From Methylotenera oryzisoli (lineage in GTDB: Bacteria > Pseudomonadota > Gammaproteobacteria > Burkholderiales > Methylophilaceae): a DNA stretch of 64,000 bases. Every line of letters begins with the position of its first letter. Position 1 is the stretch's first letter. Location: assembly GCF_004661485.1 (NCBI RefSeq), contig NZ_PQVH01000002.1:234238-298237 (forward strand). The letters are read 5' to 3'. A program made the translations under genes and the position numbers. The notes under the pieces are model-generated. The model was not told where the DNA came from, did no database searches, and worked only from the letters and a program-made list of their open reading frames with translations. Below, one piece after another: positions 37,662-46,027 of the stretch.

Positions 37662-39111
37662 GGCTTCTGTCAAACGGGCTGGTAAGCTAGCGTTAGCAAG
37701 CCAGCCTGATTCTAATGCACTTCATCCTGTATTATCTGAACTACACTCCTTTTTAAGCCAGCACTTATTTTCGAGCAAGTGCCTAGCTGTTGATGCACAT
37801 TCACTAATCCAGCCGCTAGCAGCAACGCCTAAACTGTTGCTCGCACTAAGTGGCGGTTTAGATTCTTCCGTATTGCTACACTTATTGGCGACACTTATGC
37901 CCTCGCTTGGGTTTGAACTGCACGCCTTGCATGTACACCATGGTTTGAGTCCAAATGCAGACGCTTGGGCCGCTTTATGTGAGCAGCAGTGCCAGTTGCT
38001 TCAAGTTCCTATCACTATTACCCACGTGAAGGTGGATCAAGCCAGTAAATTAGGGGTTGAGGCGGCAGCGCGCTTGCTCCGTTATCAGGCTTTGTTTGAT
38101 GAATTGCGTGCCATTCAGGCAGATTTTGTTGTCACTGCGCATCATCAGGATGATCAGGCAGAAACCTTGCTCCTGCAACTGTTAAGGGGCGCCGGTGTGA
38201 AGGGTCTGAGTAGTATGGCAACCGTGGATCAAACACGTAGCCTGATGCGGCCGTTGCTGGGTGTAGCTAGGCAGTCACTTTTTGATTATGCGATACAGCA
38301 TAACCTGACGTGGTGTGATGACGAGAGTAACGACAACACTAAGTATGAGCGTAATTTTATACGTCATGATGTCATGCCAGTTTTGCAGGCGCGTTACCCT
38401 AGCGTGCAATCTGTCATTGCCCGCACCGCTTCACATCTTGCGGAGGCGAGTACATTACTAGAGGTGTTAGCTGAAATAGATGCGCAAGATTTAGTTGTTA
38501 ACGACAGTATTTGTTTGCAAGGTCTAGCGCAGTTAGGCATGGTACGTGCCAAGAATTTATTACGGTGGTGGTTTGCCCAGCATAAGCTTGCGATGCCTAC
38601 TTCAGATCACCTTGCCGAGATGTTGACGCAGCTGCTGAATGCTAAACCAGATGCTGAGTTGAGCATTAACATTCAGCATTACACGCTAAGGCGCTACCAG
38701 CAACGTGCTTACCTTTGCATACCACAAGTGAGTGAGTCATTTGATATGATGTGGAATGGCGAGGCTACATTGATGGTGCCTGATGGTGGTTTACTTACAT
38801 TCAAGCAAGTGCAAGGTGCTGGCTTAGCACTTAAATTTGGTATGGCCCGGCTTAGAATTACTAATCGCCGTGGTGGCGAGCGTTTTAAACCAGATGTTAC
38901 AAGGCCAACACGAACATTGAAGCATCTTTTGCAAGCTGGCAATATTCCGCCTTGGCAGCGTGACCATTTGCCATTGATATACTGGCAGGACACGCTGGCA
39001 TGCGTGCCAGGGATAGGCATTGCACACGAGCTAAAAGCCGCTGTGGGCGAGTTGGGCGTAGAGGTAACCTGGCAACCCGCTGCATTTGAAGCACATCAGA
39101 CACGGGCTTAG
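37630..39111 (+). CDS. tilS: tRNA(Ile)-lysidine synthase
   Basis: Converts C34 of tRNA-Ile(CAU) to lysidine so that it reads AUA and is charged with Ile. The PP-loop ATP site is [18 protein letters not shown], followed by [14 protein letters not shown] and [37 protein letters not shown] is typical. The C-terminal domain includes [21 protein letters not shown]. From the ATG at 37630 it has an unusual 70-residue Lys/Ser-rich lead before the PP-loop, which is longer than in most TilS. No other in-frame ATG or GTG is better. It overlaps the end of accA by 32 bases. Confidence 0.92.
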   Translation: MANSKKLLKSKASVKRAGKLALASQPDSNALHPVLSELHSFLSQHLFSSKCLAVDAHSLIQPLAATPKLLLALSGGLDSSVLLHLLATLMPSLGFELHALHVHHGLSPNADAWAALCEQQCQLLQVPITITHVKVDQASKLGVEAAARLLRYQALFDELRAIQADFVVTAHHQDDQAETLLLQLLRGAGVKGLSSMATVDQTRSLMRPLLGVARQSLFDYAIQHNLTWCDDESNDNTKYERNFIRHDVMPVLQARYPSVQSVIARTASHLAEASTLLEVLAEIDAQDLVVNDSICLQGLAQLGMVRAKNLLRWWFAQHKLAMPTSDHLAEMLTQLLNAKPDAELSINIQHYTLRRYQQRAYLCIPQVSESFDMMWNGEATLMVPDGGLLTFKQVQGAGLALKFGMARLRITNRRGGERFKPDVTRPTRTLKHLLQAGNIPPWQRDHLPLIYWQDTLACVPGIGIAHELKAAVGELGVEVTWQPAAFEAHQTRA

Positions 39112-39155
39112 TTTAGGCCGGCTACTTTGAGGCGACATAAGGCTGATAAGCCAAA

Positions 39156-39800
39156 TTATTTCTTAAGTAATTGCTTGAGGTGCGGCCAAATGTTATCCAA
39201 AACCAATGGCTGCGCAATGGCGTTTGGGTGTAGTCCATCATCCTGAATGAGGTTAGCCTTTGCCGCAATATTATCTAACATAAAGGGCACCAGCGGGATA
39301 TTGTGTTTTTGGCTAAGATTTACGTAACTTTGGCTAAAGTTTGTTGTGTATCGCGGCCCATAATTAGGTGGGATTCTCATCCCTACTAATAATATTTTCG
39401 CGCCAGATTTCTTACTTTGCTGAATGATGGTATTGAGATTGGCTGTCATTTCCGGAATAGGTAAACCACGAAGGCCGTCATTGGCGCCAAGTTCAAGGAT
39501 AATGATATTGGGTTTGGTCTGGTCGAGGGCGTGCTGGATACGACTAACTCCGCCACTGGTGGTTTCTCCGCTTATGCTGGTGTTAACGACTTGATATTGA
39601 TAGCGTTCCGCATCTAATTTTTTTTGCAGTAATGATGCCCAGCCTTGTTGCTGTGGAATGCCATATGCCGCAGATAAGCTATCTCCATACACCATGATTT
39701 TTGCATTTTCTGCAAAAACCGGGGCAGACCATGCAACGAAATTCAAGAACAACAAACTAAGTAGTACGGTTTTAAATACCAACAATAAACGGAACGACAT
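39156..39800 (-). CDS. tesA: TesA-type esterase / lysophospholipase L1
   Basis: Periplasmic GDSL hydrolase acting on acyl esters and thioesters. I start at the ATG ending at 39800 because GGAGG lies 10 bases upstream and a signal peptide follows directly (LLLVFKTVLLSLLFLNFVAW, cleavage after VFA-E). Ser41 in YGDSLSAAYG is the nucleophile; Asn107 is in GANDGL, and Asp188 and His191 are in DDGLHPN, completing the SGNH set. It is 214 residues. The start is 2 bp from the ybbA start on the opposite strand. tesA beside ybbA-ybbP is conserved in enterobacteria. Confidence 0.95.
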   Translation of the reverse strand: MSFRLLLVFKTVLLSLLFLNFVAWSAPVFAENAKIMVYGDSLSAAYGIPQQQGWASLLQKKLDAERYQYQVVNTSISGETTSGGVSRIQHALDQTKPNIIILELGANDGLRGLPIPEMTANLNTIIQQSKKSGAKILLVGMRIPPNYGPRYTTNFSQSYVNLSQKHNIPLVPFMLDNIAAKANLIQDDGLHPNAIAQPLVLDNIWPHLKQLLKK

Positions 39801-39802
39801 GA

Positions 39803-40489
39803 ATGCAACAGCCTCCTTTGATTCAAGCACAAGATTTACATTACGAAATTACTAACCATGATAACCAAATTCGCATACTCAGTGGCCTAAATCTCAGCGT
39901 TGCAAAAGGCGACCAAATCGCCATCATCGGTAGCTCAGGCTCAGGTAAATCAACATTGCTCAGTATGCTTGCAGGGTTGGATATCCCAACCAGTGGAAGC
40001 GTTCAAATTAGAGGTAGCGCATTTAGTAGCTTAAATGAAGATGGCCGTGCCGCCGTGCGTGCTGCCGATATGGGTTTTGTGTTTCAGTCATTCCAATTAT
40101 TGCCCGCACTGACCGCGCTGGAAAACGTGATGCTGCCTTTGCAATTAAAAAGCCATGCAGCGGCAGAAAGACTAAGCTTAGAGGCCTTGGATAAAGTGGG
40201 TCTTAGCCATCGTGTGCAACACTATCCCAAACAATTATCCGGCGGCGAGCAGCAACGTGTAGCTATTGCGCGTGCTTTTGCCACACAGCCTAGTATTTTG
40301 TTTGCAGATGAACCTACCGGTAATTTGGATAGTACCACTGGACAAATGATTATCGAATTGCTGTTTAATATGAACCAAGAGGCCGGTACTACTTTGGTGT
40401 TAGTGACTCATGACATACAACTGGCAAATCGCTGTAAGCGCCTGTTTAAGCTGGATGCTGGTGTTCTACGTGAAGTGACACCATCATGA
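39803..40489 (+). CDS. ybbA: ABC transporter ATPase YbbA
   Basis: ATPase of a MacB/LolD-type exporter, 228 residues. Walker A is IGSSGSGKSTLLSMLAGLD, the signature is LSGGEQQRVAIARAFA, and Walker B is ILFADEPTGNLD. It pairs with the downstream FtsX-like permease YbbP, which it overlaps by 4 bases (ATGA). GGAA lies 8 bases before the ATG, inside the tesA coding region on the other strand. The substrate is unknown; lipid or acyl cargo is suggested only by the link with tesA. Confidence 0.93.
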   Translation: MQQPPLIQAQDLHYEITNHDNQIRILSGLNLSVAKGDQIAIIGSSGSGKSTLLSMLAGLDIPTSGSVQIRGSAFSSLNEDGRAAVRAADMGFVFQSFQLLPALTALENVMLPLQLKSHAAAERLSLEALDKVGLSHRVQHYPKQLSGGEQQRVAIARAFATQPSILFADEPTGNLDSTTGQMIIELLFNMNQEAGTTLVLVTHDIQLANRCKRLFKLDAGVLREVTPS

Positions 40490-42993
40490 TGCTTGCTATT
40501 AAATTAGCTTGGTCGCAGACCCTCAGTTTGTGGCGAGCAGGCGCTTTAAGGGTGCTGGTGTTTGCGCTAGTGCTGGCAGTTGCCGCCATTACTGCCGTGA
40601 GTTTCTTTACACAGCGCATTGAATCTGCCTTAAATCAACAGGGGAGTTTACTGATAGGCGGCGACCTAGCGGTTGTGTCAGATCATCCCATTCCGCAAGC
40701 ACTGATTGACTCAGCAGTAACGCAGAAAATTTCAACAACGCGCACCTATGAGTTTCCTAGTATGGTAATGCGTGGAGAGTCTAGCCAGTTAGTTGAAATT
40801 AAGGCGATTGAGGCCAATTTTCCGTTACGTGGTCATTTAACTATTGCTCAGCATGCCGGTGATATAGGGCAGTCTGTGCAATCTGCACCACAATCCGGTG
40901 AGGTTTGGATAGAGCCACGTTTAGCCACGTTGTTAGATGTTAAAGTAGGTGACCAACTGGAGGTTGGCGAACGTAGCTTAGTTGTTACTGCAATATTACT
41001 GCGCGAGCCTTCACGTGGCGGCAATATGTTTAGCTTTGCACCGCGCCTGATGATGAACGCCAGGGACTTAGCGACCACCAAGCTGATTCAATACGGTAGC
41101 CGCGTGAAATATCAGCTATTGCTGGCATCTACACCTGAAAATATTAATGACTATTCTGTACAAGCCAAACCTAAGTTGAGTCGGGGGGAGAGCATCGATG
41201 ATGTACGTAATGCGCGTCCGGAAATTAAAACGGCATTGGATAAAGCGCAGCAGTTTCTGGGCTTATCTGCCATGGTGAGCGTGGTGCTGGCGATGGTGGC
41301 CATGTTGCTGTCTAGTCTGCCTTATATCAAGCAAAGCCTAACTACGTTTGCCTTGATGCGCTGCTTTGGCGCCCAGCAAGCTACTGTGCTACAAATCTTG
41401 ACAATTCAAACCCTCATCATCGCCTTACTCAGTGCATTGCTTGGTGCTTTACTCGGCTTTATCGCGCAGATGGGTTTGGCACAATTGGCGGGTAGTCTTT
41501 TTGTTGAAACATTACCGCCTACTTCATTCGCGCCGGTGCTGATAGGTATTTGCGCGAGTATAGGCATGATGATTGCCGTGGTGTTGCCGCATGCTTGGCA
41601 AATGAGAAATCTGTCCGCGATGAATATACTGAGGCTAGACACGTTGATGCTGCCACTATCAGCCCAAGCCAAGTTTTTGCCTGCTGCGTTGATGATGGTG
41701 CTGATGATTTTCTGGCAGGCACATGATATGAATATTGCGCTATTCACTATTGTGGCAATGCTGGGATTGAGCTTGGTTGTGCTGGGCTTTATTTACGTTC
41801 TGACATTTTTGGTGCAGCGTTTTTTGATATCAACTCCCCGAACCAAGCTGCTAGCTTCAGTAAGCTTGGGTATACAAGACTTAAAGCGGCGGCTAGGCTT
41901 ATCTACCGTGCAAATGATAGGCTTTTGTATGGGTTTGATGGTCATTATGCTGCTCACATTGATACGTGGTGATCTTATCCGTAATTGGCAAGCCTCTTTG
42001 CCTGCAGACGCGCCGAATCGATTTGTCATTAACATTCAGCCAGACCAGATAGATAGCGTAAGTCAATTTTTTACTGCCCAGCACATTAAAGATGCGGCGA
42101 TTTTCCCGATGGTGCGGGCACGCTTAGTTAGTAAAAATAAACAGCTGATTAAAACGGTAGAGTGGCAAGATGAGCGTGCCAAAAGGCTTGCTGAAAGAGA
42201 GTTTAATTTATCTTGGGCGGCGGAAATGCAAAGCGATAATAAACTAATCGCAGGGCGTTGGTGGCCGAGTCAGGACTATGGCAGGCCATTGATATCATTA
42301 GAGGAGGGGTTGGCAAAAAGTCTTAATATTAAACTTGGAGATGAACTCCAATTTGATGTGGCTGGAAGCCCGCTCACATTGACTGTAAGCAGCCTCAGAA
42401 AAGTAGAGTGGGATACCATGCGCGCTAACTTTTTTGCTGTAACACCACCAGGTGTACTGGATCAATTTACTGCCAGCCATATCAGTAGTTTTCATTTGCC
42501 GATAGGTGCCGAAAACTCACTCAATCAACTGATTAAACAGTACCCTAATTTAACGGTGATCGATATTGCAGCCTTGATGCAGCAAGTGCGCAGCATTATG
42601 CAAAGAATGAGTCAGGCCGTTGAGTATGTATTTGCCTTTAGCCTGTTGGTTGGGGTTGCTGTGTTGTATGCTTCTCTGGTTGCAACTCGAGAGGAGCGTG
42701 TTAAGGAGGCAACGCTAATGCGTGTGTTTGGTGCGTCACGCCAGCAAGTGAGTGTCGCTTACATTGCTGAATTTGCCTGTATAGGCATTATTTCTGCATT
42801 AGTGGCCTCTATTGCGGCAAATTTCTTAGCCTATTATATTAGCGTGGGTGTACTTGATATTCCGTTTGAGTTTAATCTGAGTGTGATGCTGATAGGTATC
42901 GTCATTGCTACAGTTGTTATCCCAGCTGCTGCATGGCTAGGCTTACGAGGCTTTTTGAATATCCCGCCAAGACAATTACTCAATAGCATTTAA
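40486..42993 (+). CDS. ybbP: FtsX/MacB-type ABC permease YbbP
   Basis: Large inner-membrane permease of 835 residues. An N-terminal helix (VLVFALVLAVAAITAVSF) is followed by a periplasmic domain, then hydrophobic segments that form two FtsX-like units (around residues 250-430 and 720-835). The last unit includes ATREERVKEATLMRVFGASRQ, the FtsX cytoplasmic loop motif. The start overlaps the ybbA stop by ATGA, and a second ATG follows in tandem. A strong terminator closes the unit. Confidence 0.92.
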   Translation: MMLAIKLAWSQTLSLWRAGALRVLVFALVLAVAAITAVSFFTQRIESALNQQGSLLIGGDLAVVSDHPIPQALIDSAVTQKISTTRTYEFPSMVMRGESSQLVEIKAIEANFPLRGHLTIAQHAGDIGQSVQSAPQSGEVWIEPRLATLLDVKVGDQLEVGERSLVVTAILLREPSRGGNMFSFAPRLMMNARDLATTKLIQYGSRVKYQLLLASTPENINDYSVQAKPKLSRGESIDDVRNARPEIKTALDKAQQFLGLSAMVSVVLAMVAMLLSSLPYIKQSLTTFALMRCFGAQQATVLQILTIQTLIIALLSALLGALLGFIAQMGLAQLAGSLFVETLPPTSFAPVLIGICASIGMMIAVVLPHAWQMRNLSAMNILRLDTLMLPLSAQAKFLPAALMMVLMIFWQAHDMNIALFTIVAMLGLSLVVLGFIYVLTFLVQRFLISTPRTKLLASVSLGIQDLKRRLGLSTVQMIGFCMGLMVIMLLTLIRGDLIRNWQASLPADAPNRFVINIQPDQIDSVSQFFTAQHIKDAAIFPMVRARLVSKNKQLIKTVEWQDERAKRLAEREFNLSWAAEMQSDNKLIAGRWWPSQDYGRPLISLEEGLAKSLNIKLGDELQFDVAGSPLTLTVSSLRKVEWDTMRANFFAVTPPGVLDQFTASHISSFHLPIGAENSLNQLIKQYPNLTVIDIAALMQQVRSIMQRMSQAVEYVFAFSLLVGVAVLYASLVATREERVKEATLMRVFGASRQQVSVAYIAEFACIGIISALVASIAANFLAYYISVGVLDIPFEFNLSVMLIGIVIATVVIPAAAWLGLRGFLNIPPRQLLNSI

Positions 42994-43047
42994 GGCACAG
43001 GGGATTGCGTTAACCAGATGTTGATGAGTACAAACTGATATAAAGAA

Positions 43048-43078
43048 GGGGTTACAGCGAACTGTAACCCCTTTTTTT
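43048..43078 (+). terminator. rho-independent terminator after ybbP
   Basis: GGGGTTACAG-CGAA-CTGTAACCCC followed by seven T. The 10-bp stem has a four-base loop. It also separates ybbP from the converging TonB-dependent receptor. Confidence 0.95.
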
Positions 43079-43125
43079 CATCAGTGGTCATTCGTTAAAA
43101 TGACCAAGCCAATATTTATTACTGT

Positions 43126-45555
43126 TTATTTACTTGCTGATGTTTTTGGGCCGCCAAACTCATAGCGAGCACCAATCCAGGCCGCACGCGGTGCGCCAGG
43201 CAACAGGCCAAGTTGTTTTGATTCAGTACCATATGTACCATCAGCTGCAAACATTGTTTCCGCTAAACGACCGCTTACATTGTATTCACGATCAAAAATG
43301 TTAGTAGCTTTAGCAAACGCTTTCCAACCATTACCAATGTTGTATTGCGTGTCTAAGTTCACAATGAAATAGCCGCTTACTTTACCATTGCCAAGAGCAC
43401 AGGTGTCAGCTTGCGCCGTATCAGAGCAAGCAGCAGTGTTGGCACGATGGTTATTGTTTTCATTGCCCCATACATAAGCACTTGAATAACCAATCACATT
43501 TGTACCAATTGTCCATGCTGGTGTGACAGCATATTGAGCACGTAGTTTTAACTGATGCGCTGGAATAGATGGAATACGATCACCAGGTTTTACATAAATA
43601 ATACCTTCACCATCTTCTGAGGAGTTTGAAGAGCTTACAAATGATACATCAGAGTCATAAGTGGCACGCACGTAGCTATATGAAGCGCTCCATTTGAATT
43701 TATCTACGTCACCAGCCAGACCCATGTCCAAGCCTTGGCGTTTAGTACGACCTACGTTTTTGTAGTAACCTGCACCGTTTGATGAACCTGCGGCAGTAAA
43801 TTGAATATCATCGTGGTTAACGGCTTGATATACACCAGCATTCCAACGGATGCTCTCTGTGAGTAAGCCACGACCACCAAACTCATAGGTTTTTGCAACC
43901 ACTTGGTTTAATGGCGGGTCATCCGCCATTGCTGATGGGAGTAAGCATGGTGCTGCTGGGTTGGAACAGCCAAGCTCAATAGCTGTTGGCGCGCGGCTAG
44001 ACTCGCTATAAGAAGTATAGAACGTTAAATTGTCGTTAGGCGTATGGGTCAGGCCGATACTTGGATTTAAACGTGTATAGCTATCTCTTGCTGTGAGGCT
44101 ATTAGGGTTTGTGTCTGAGCGAGGACCTCTTAGTGTATCTACGTTATCAACACGGGTGAAGTTCCAACTGGCACCACCAGTTAAATGCCATTTATCGTTG
44201 AGCGATAATGTGTCTGTGGCAAATAAGCGAGCTGTATATTGCTTACCGGTGAGGCCCGTGGTTTGAGTGTTAGGTAATACACCAAACTCATTGGATGGGT
44301 CATAAGCTGGGCTGTTGAAAATTGGCGCACGGCTAGAGTTAAACACATCTGGATTGTTAGTTTCATCGTAAACGTTAATTAGCGCTGACTGCTTAAATCG
44401 CATTAATGTGTAGTCATAACCTGCACCAAGAACAAATTGGTTTTTCTTGCCCATCCAGTCTTGATCAAACGTTACTTGGCCTGTTGCACCATAAGTATCT
44501 TGTGTGGTTTTACTGCGATTCATCACTGAACCGGTGTACTCCTCATCGGCATCAAATTGGCCAACGAAACTTCCTATTGTGCCAGTGCCATCAGATTCTC
44601 CTTCCCACAAGTCGCCATTTTTTGTATGCCGATTAGACTTTCTGTAATAAACGTTACCGGAGAACATGGTATCTTCATTTATCCAATGTGAGCCGTTCAG
44701 TGCCAGAAAGTGTGAGTAGTTGTTGGTTAAGTCTGGGCGAGTGTGAATCTGATCACGATCACCGCTCAACAGGTTTTCAGGTGAAAAACCGTTACCAATC
44801 AGATTGTTATCTGTACCGATGTAGGTAAGATCTAATTTTGTGGATTCATTCTGCCAGCCAAATTTACCAAATAACTGATTCAGGTGAGATGGTGAGTTTT
44901 TTCTCCAGCCGTCCTCTGTTGTATGTTGATAGCCTAGCATGTAGTCAACTGAACCATCTTTTGATACGCCACCAGCTTCGATTAAAGCGCGTTGGCGCCC
45001 CCATGAGCCAGCTTCGTACTCTAACGCCATGCCTTGGTTGTCACGCCCGCTTTTTGTGTGGACTACAATTGCACCACCTAAAGTGTTTAAGCCGAACAAA
45101 GGATTTGAGCCCGGTACCATCTGCATATTACCGATAGCAAAACTAGGAATTTTGTCCCAAAGGGTCACATCACCAAATGGTTCATTAACACGCACGCCAT
45201 CTACATAAGTAGATAAACCTTGAGCATTGCCTAATAATGATGATGCAGAGTAGCCGCGGAAGTTAATCTCTGGTTGCCATGGGTTACCTGACATATCAGA
45301 CACGGTAACGCCTTGCATATTATTTGTCATGTAGTCGGCAATTGACACGCCAGATTGATTCTTAACATCTTTAGGTGATGCCATTTGAATATTAGCCGGC
45401 ACTCTGTTTAACGGTAATCCAATGCCAGGCAGTGGTGTTGTTCCATACACCTCAACTTTTTTAAGTGTCATTGGTGTATCGTCTGCAAATGCTGATGTGT
45501 TTGCAAATGCAAGCATCACGGCAACAGCGCTGAGTTTCATTACTGGTTTCTTCAT
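43126..45555 (-). CDS. TonB-dependent outer-membrane receptor
   Basis: Energy-dependent outer-membrane transporter of 809 residues; substrate not identifiable. A signal peptide ends at NTSAFADD. The plug domain starts after VEVYGTTPLPGIGLPLNR and contains EINFRGYSASSLLGNAQGLS, VDGVRVNEPFGDVTLWDKIP and GLNTLGGAIVVHTKSG. The barrel has alternating beta segments, and an extracellular loop has a Cys pair (LGCSNPAAPCLLP). It ends with an aromatic-rich GARYEF strand before a short tail. No FecR or anti-sigma gene is nearby. Upstream is a predicted sigma-54 promoter and a shared regulatory region with the activator gene at 46028, so it is probably controlled by it. Confidence 0.93.
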   Translation of the reverse strand: MKKPVMKLSAVAVMLAFANTSAFADDTPMTLKKVEVYGTTPLPGIGLPLNRVPANIQMASPKDVKNQSGVSIADYMTNNMQGVTVSDMSGNPWQPEINFRGYSASSLLGNAQGLSTYVDGVRVNEPFGDVTLWDKIPSFAIGNMQMVPGSNPLFGLNTLGGAIVVHTKSGRDNQGMALEYEAGSWGRQRALIEAGGVSKDGSVDYMLGYQHTTEDGWRKNSPSHLNQLFGKFGWQNESTKLDLTYIGTDNNLIGNGFSPENLLSGDRDQIHTRPDLTNNYSHFLALNGSHWINEDTMFSGNVYYRKSNRHTKNGDLWEGESDGTGTIGSFVGQFDADEEYTGSVMNRSKTTQDTYGATGQVTFDQDWMGKKNQFVLGAGYDYTLMRFKQSALINVYDETNNPDVFNSSRAPIFNSPAYDPSNEFGVLPNTQTTGLTGKQYTARLFATDTLSLNDKWHLTGGASWNFTRVDNVDTLRGPRSDTNPNSLTARDSYTRLNPSIGLTHTPNDNLTFYTSYSESSRAPTAIELGCSNPAAPCLLPSAMADDPPLNQVVAKTYEFGGRGLLTESIRWNAGVYQAVNHDDIQFTAAGSSNGAGYYKNVGRTKRQGLDMGLAGDVDKFKWSASYSYVRATYDSDVSFVSSSNSSEDGEGIIYVKPGDRIPSIPAHQLKLRAQYAVTPAWTIGTNVIGYSSAYVWGNENNNHRANTAACSDTAQADTCALGNGKVSGYFIVNLDTQYNIGNGWKAFAKATNIFDREYNVSGRLAETMFAADGTYGTESKQLGLLPGAPRAAWIGARYEFGGPKTSASK

Positions 45556-45612
45556 TTTGCTACTTTCAATAAAAAATTACATTTATCGTCATGTGGTTGT
45601 TATCTATATACA

Positions 45613-45628
45613 TGCAATAAATATTCCA
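45613..45628 (-). promoter_or_regulatory. predicted sigma-54 promoter of the TonB receptor
   Basis: Minus strand TGGAAT-ATTTA-TTGCA: GG and GC are exactly 10 bp apart, matching TGGCAC-N5-TTGCW at TGG, A and TTGC. Transcription would start near 45602, leaving a 47-nt leader. The divergent sigma-54 activator supports the call. The -24 element deviates (AAT for CAC) and a chance match is possible in AT-rich DNA. Confidence 0.6.
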
Positions 45629-45647
45629 TATTGCATTTATTGCAATG

Positions 45648-45662
45648 TGGTTTATTTAACCA
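45648..45662. promoter_or_regulatory. variant activator-type inverted repeat near the receptor promoter
   Basis: TGGTT-TATTT-AACCA has the same arms as the central repeats but a 5-bp spacer instead of 6. It lies 20 bp upstream of the predicted -24 element of the receptor gene. Confidence 0.4.
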
Positions 45663-45726
45663 TTTGAATTTTATAGCGTATATTTATTTTTCATCACCAA
45701 ATGCTACATTTGATAGCATCGATTGC

Positions 45727-45810
45727 TGGTTGTTAATAACCATTAATTGGTTGTTGGTAGCCAAAATGTGGTTGTAATAAACCATATTTTGGTTGAATAT
45801 GTGGTGGCGT
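45727..45810. repeat. array of four 21-bp direct repeats (candidate activator-binding array)
   Basis: Units start at 45727, 45748, 45769 and 45790; each is exactly 21 bp and begins TGGTTG. Unit 1 has arms TGGTT-N6-AACCA, unit 2 TGGTT-N6-AGCCA, unit 3 TGGTT-N6-AACCA, while unit 4 keeps only the left arm. A 21-bp period is two helical turns, placing all copies on one DNA face. The array lies about 125-208 bp upstream of the predicted receptor start site and 178-261 bp upstream of the regulator start site, usual distances for sigma-54 enhancers. That the neighbouring activator binds here is inferred. Confidence 0.8.
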
Positions 45811-45961
45811 GATGAATAAACTATTGGGTAAAAGTAAGCTGAATGCTTTTTAATGTTTGTTAACTTGAGCGCAATAGGCAACGTGCCGTGCGCATTTTTG
45901 TATAAGTTGGCATAGTAAAGGCTAGGTTAAATTTTAACTGAACTTCAATATTTAAACTGTT

Positions 45962-45977
45962 TGGAATGTTTCTTGCT
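45962..45977 (+). promoter_or_regulatory. predicted sigma-54 promoter of the activator gene
   Basis: TGGAAT-GTTTC-TTGCT on the plus strand, with GG-N10-GC spacing and the same -24 variant as the divergent promoter. The start site would be near 45988, giving a 40-nt leader. This makes the activator potentially self-activating. Confidence 0.6.
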
Positions 45978-45986
45978 AACGTTGGC

Positions 45987-46002
45987 TGGTAAATAACAAC
46001 CA
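45987..46002. promoter_or_regulatory. isolated inverted repeat at the activator's own start site
   Basis: TGGTA-AATAAC-AACCA matches the array arms at 9 of 10 positions with the same 6-bp spacer. It sits on the predicted transcription start of the activator gene, 25 bp before its start codon. Binding there would be expected to repress. Confidence 0.5.
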
Positions 46003-46027
46003 CATATCTGCATTTCAGGAGTAAGCA

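Noticed and set aside
45727..45810. CRISPR array
   Set aside because: Units are direct tandem repeats without spacers and are too short; no cas gene is nearby.
45684..45881. Minus-strand open frame of 65 codons across the repeat array
   Set aside because: No Shine-Dalgarno, repeat-driven Asn/Gln/Tyr composition and overlap with regulatory DNA.
45900..45918. Second plus-strand sigma-54 promoter (TTGGCATAG...)
   Set aside because: The -12 element lacks TTGC and GC is not 10 bp after GG.
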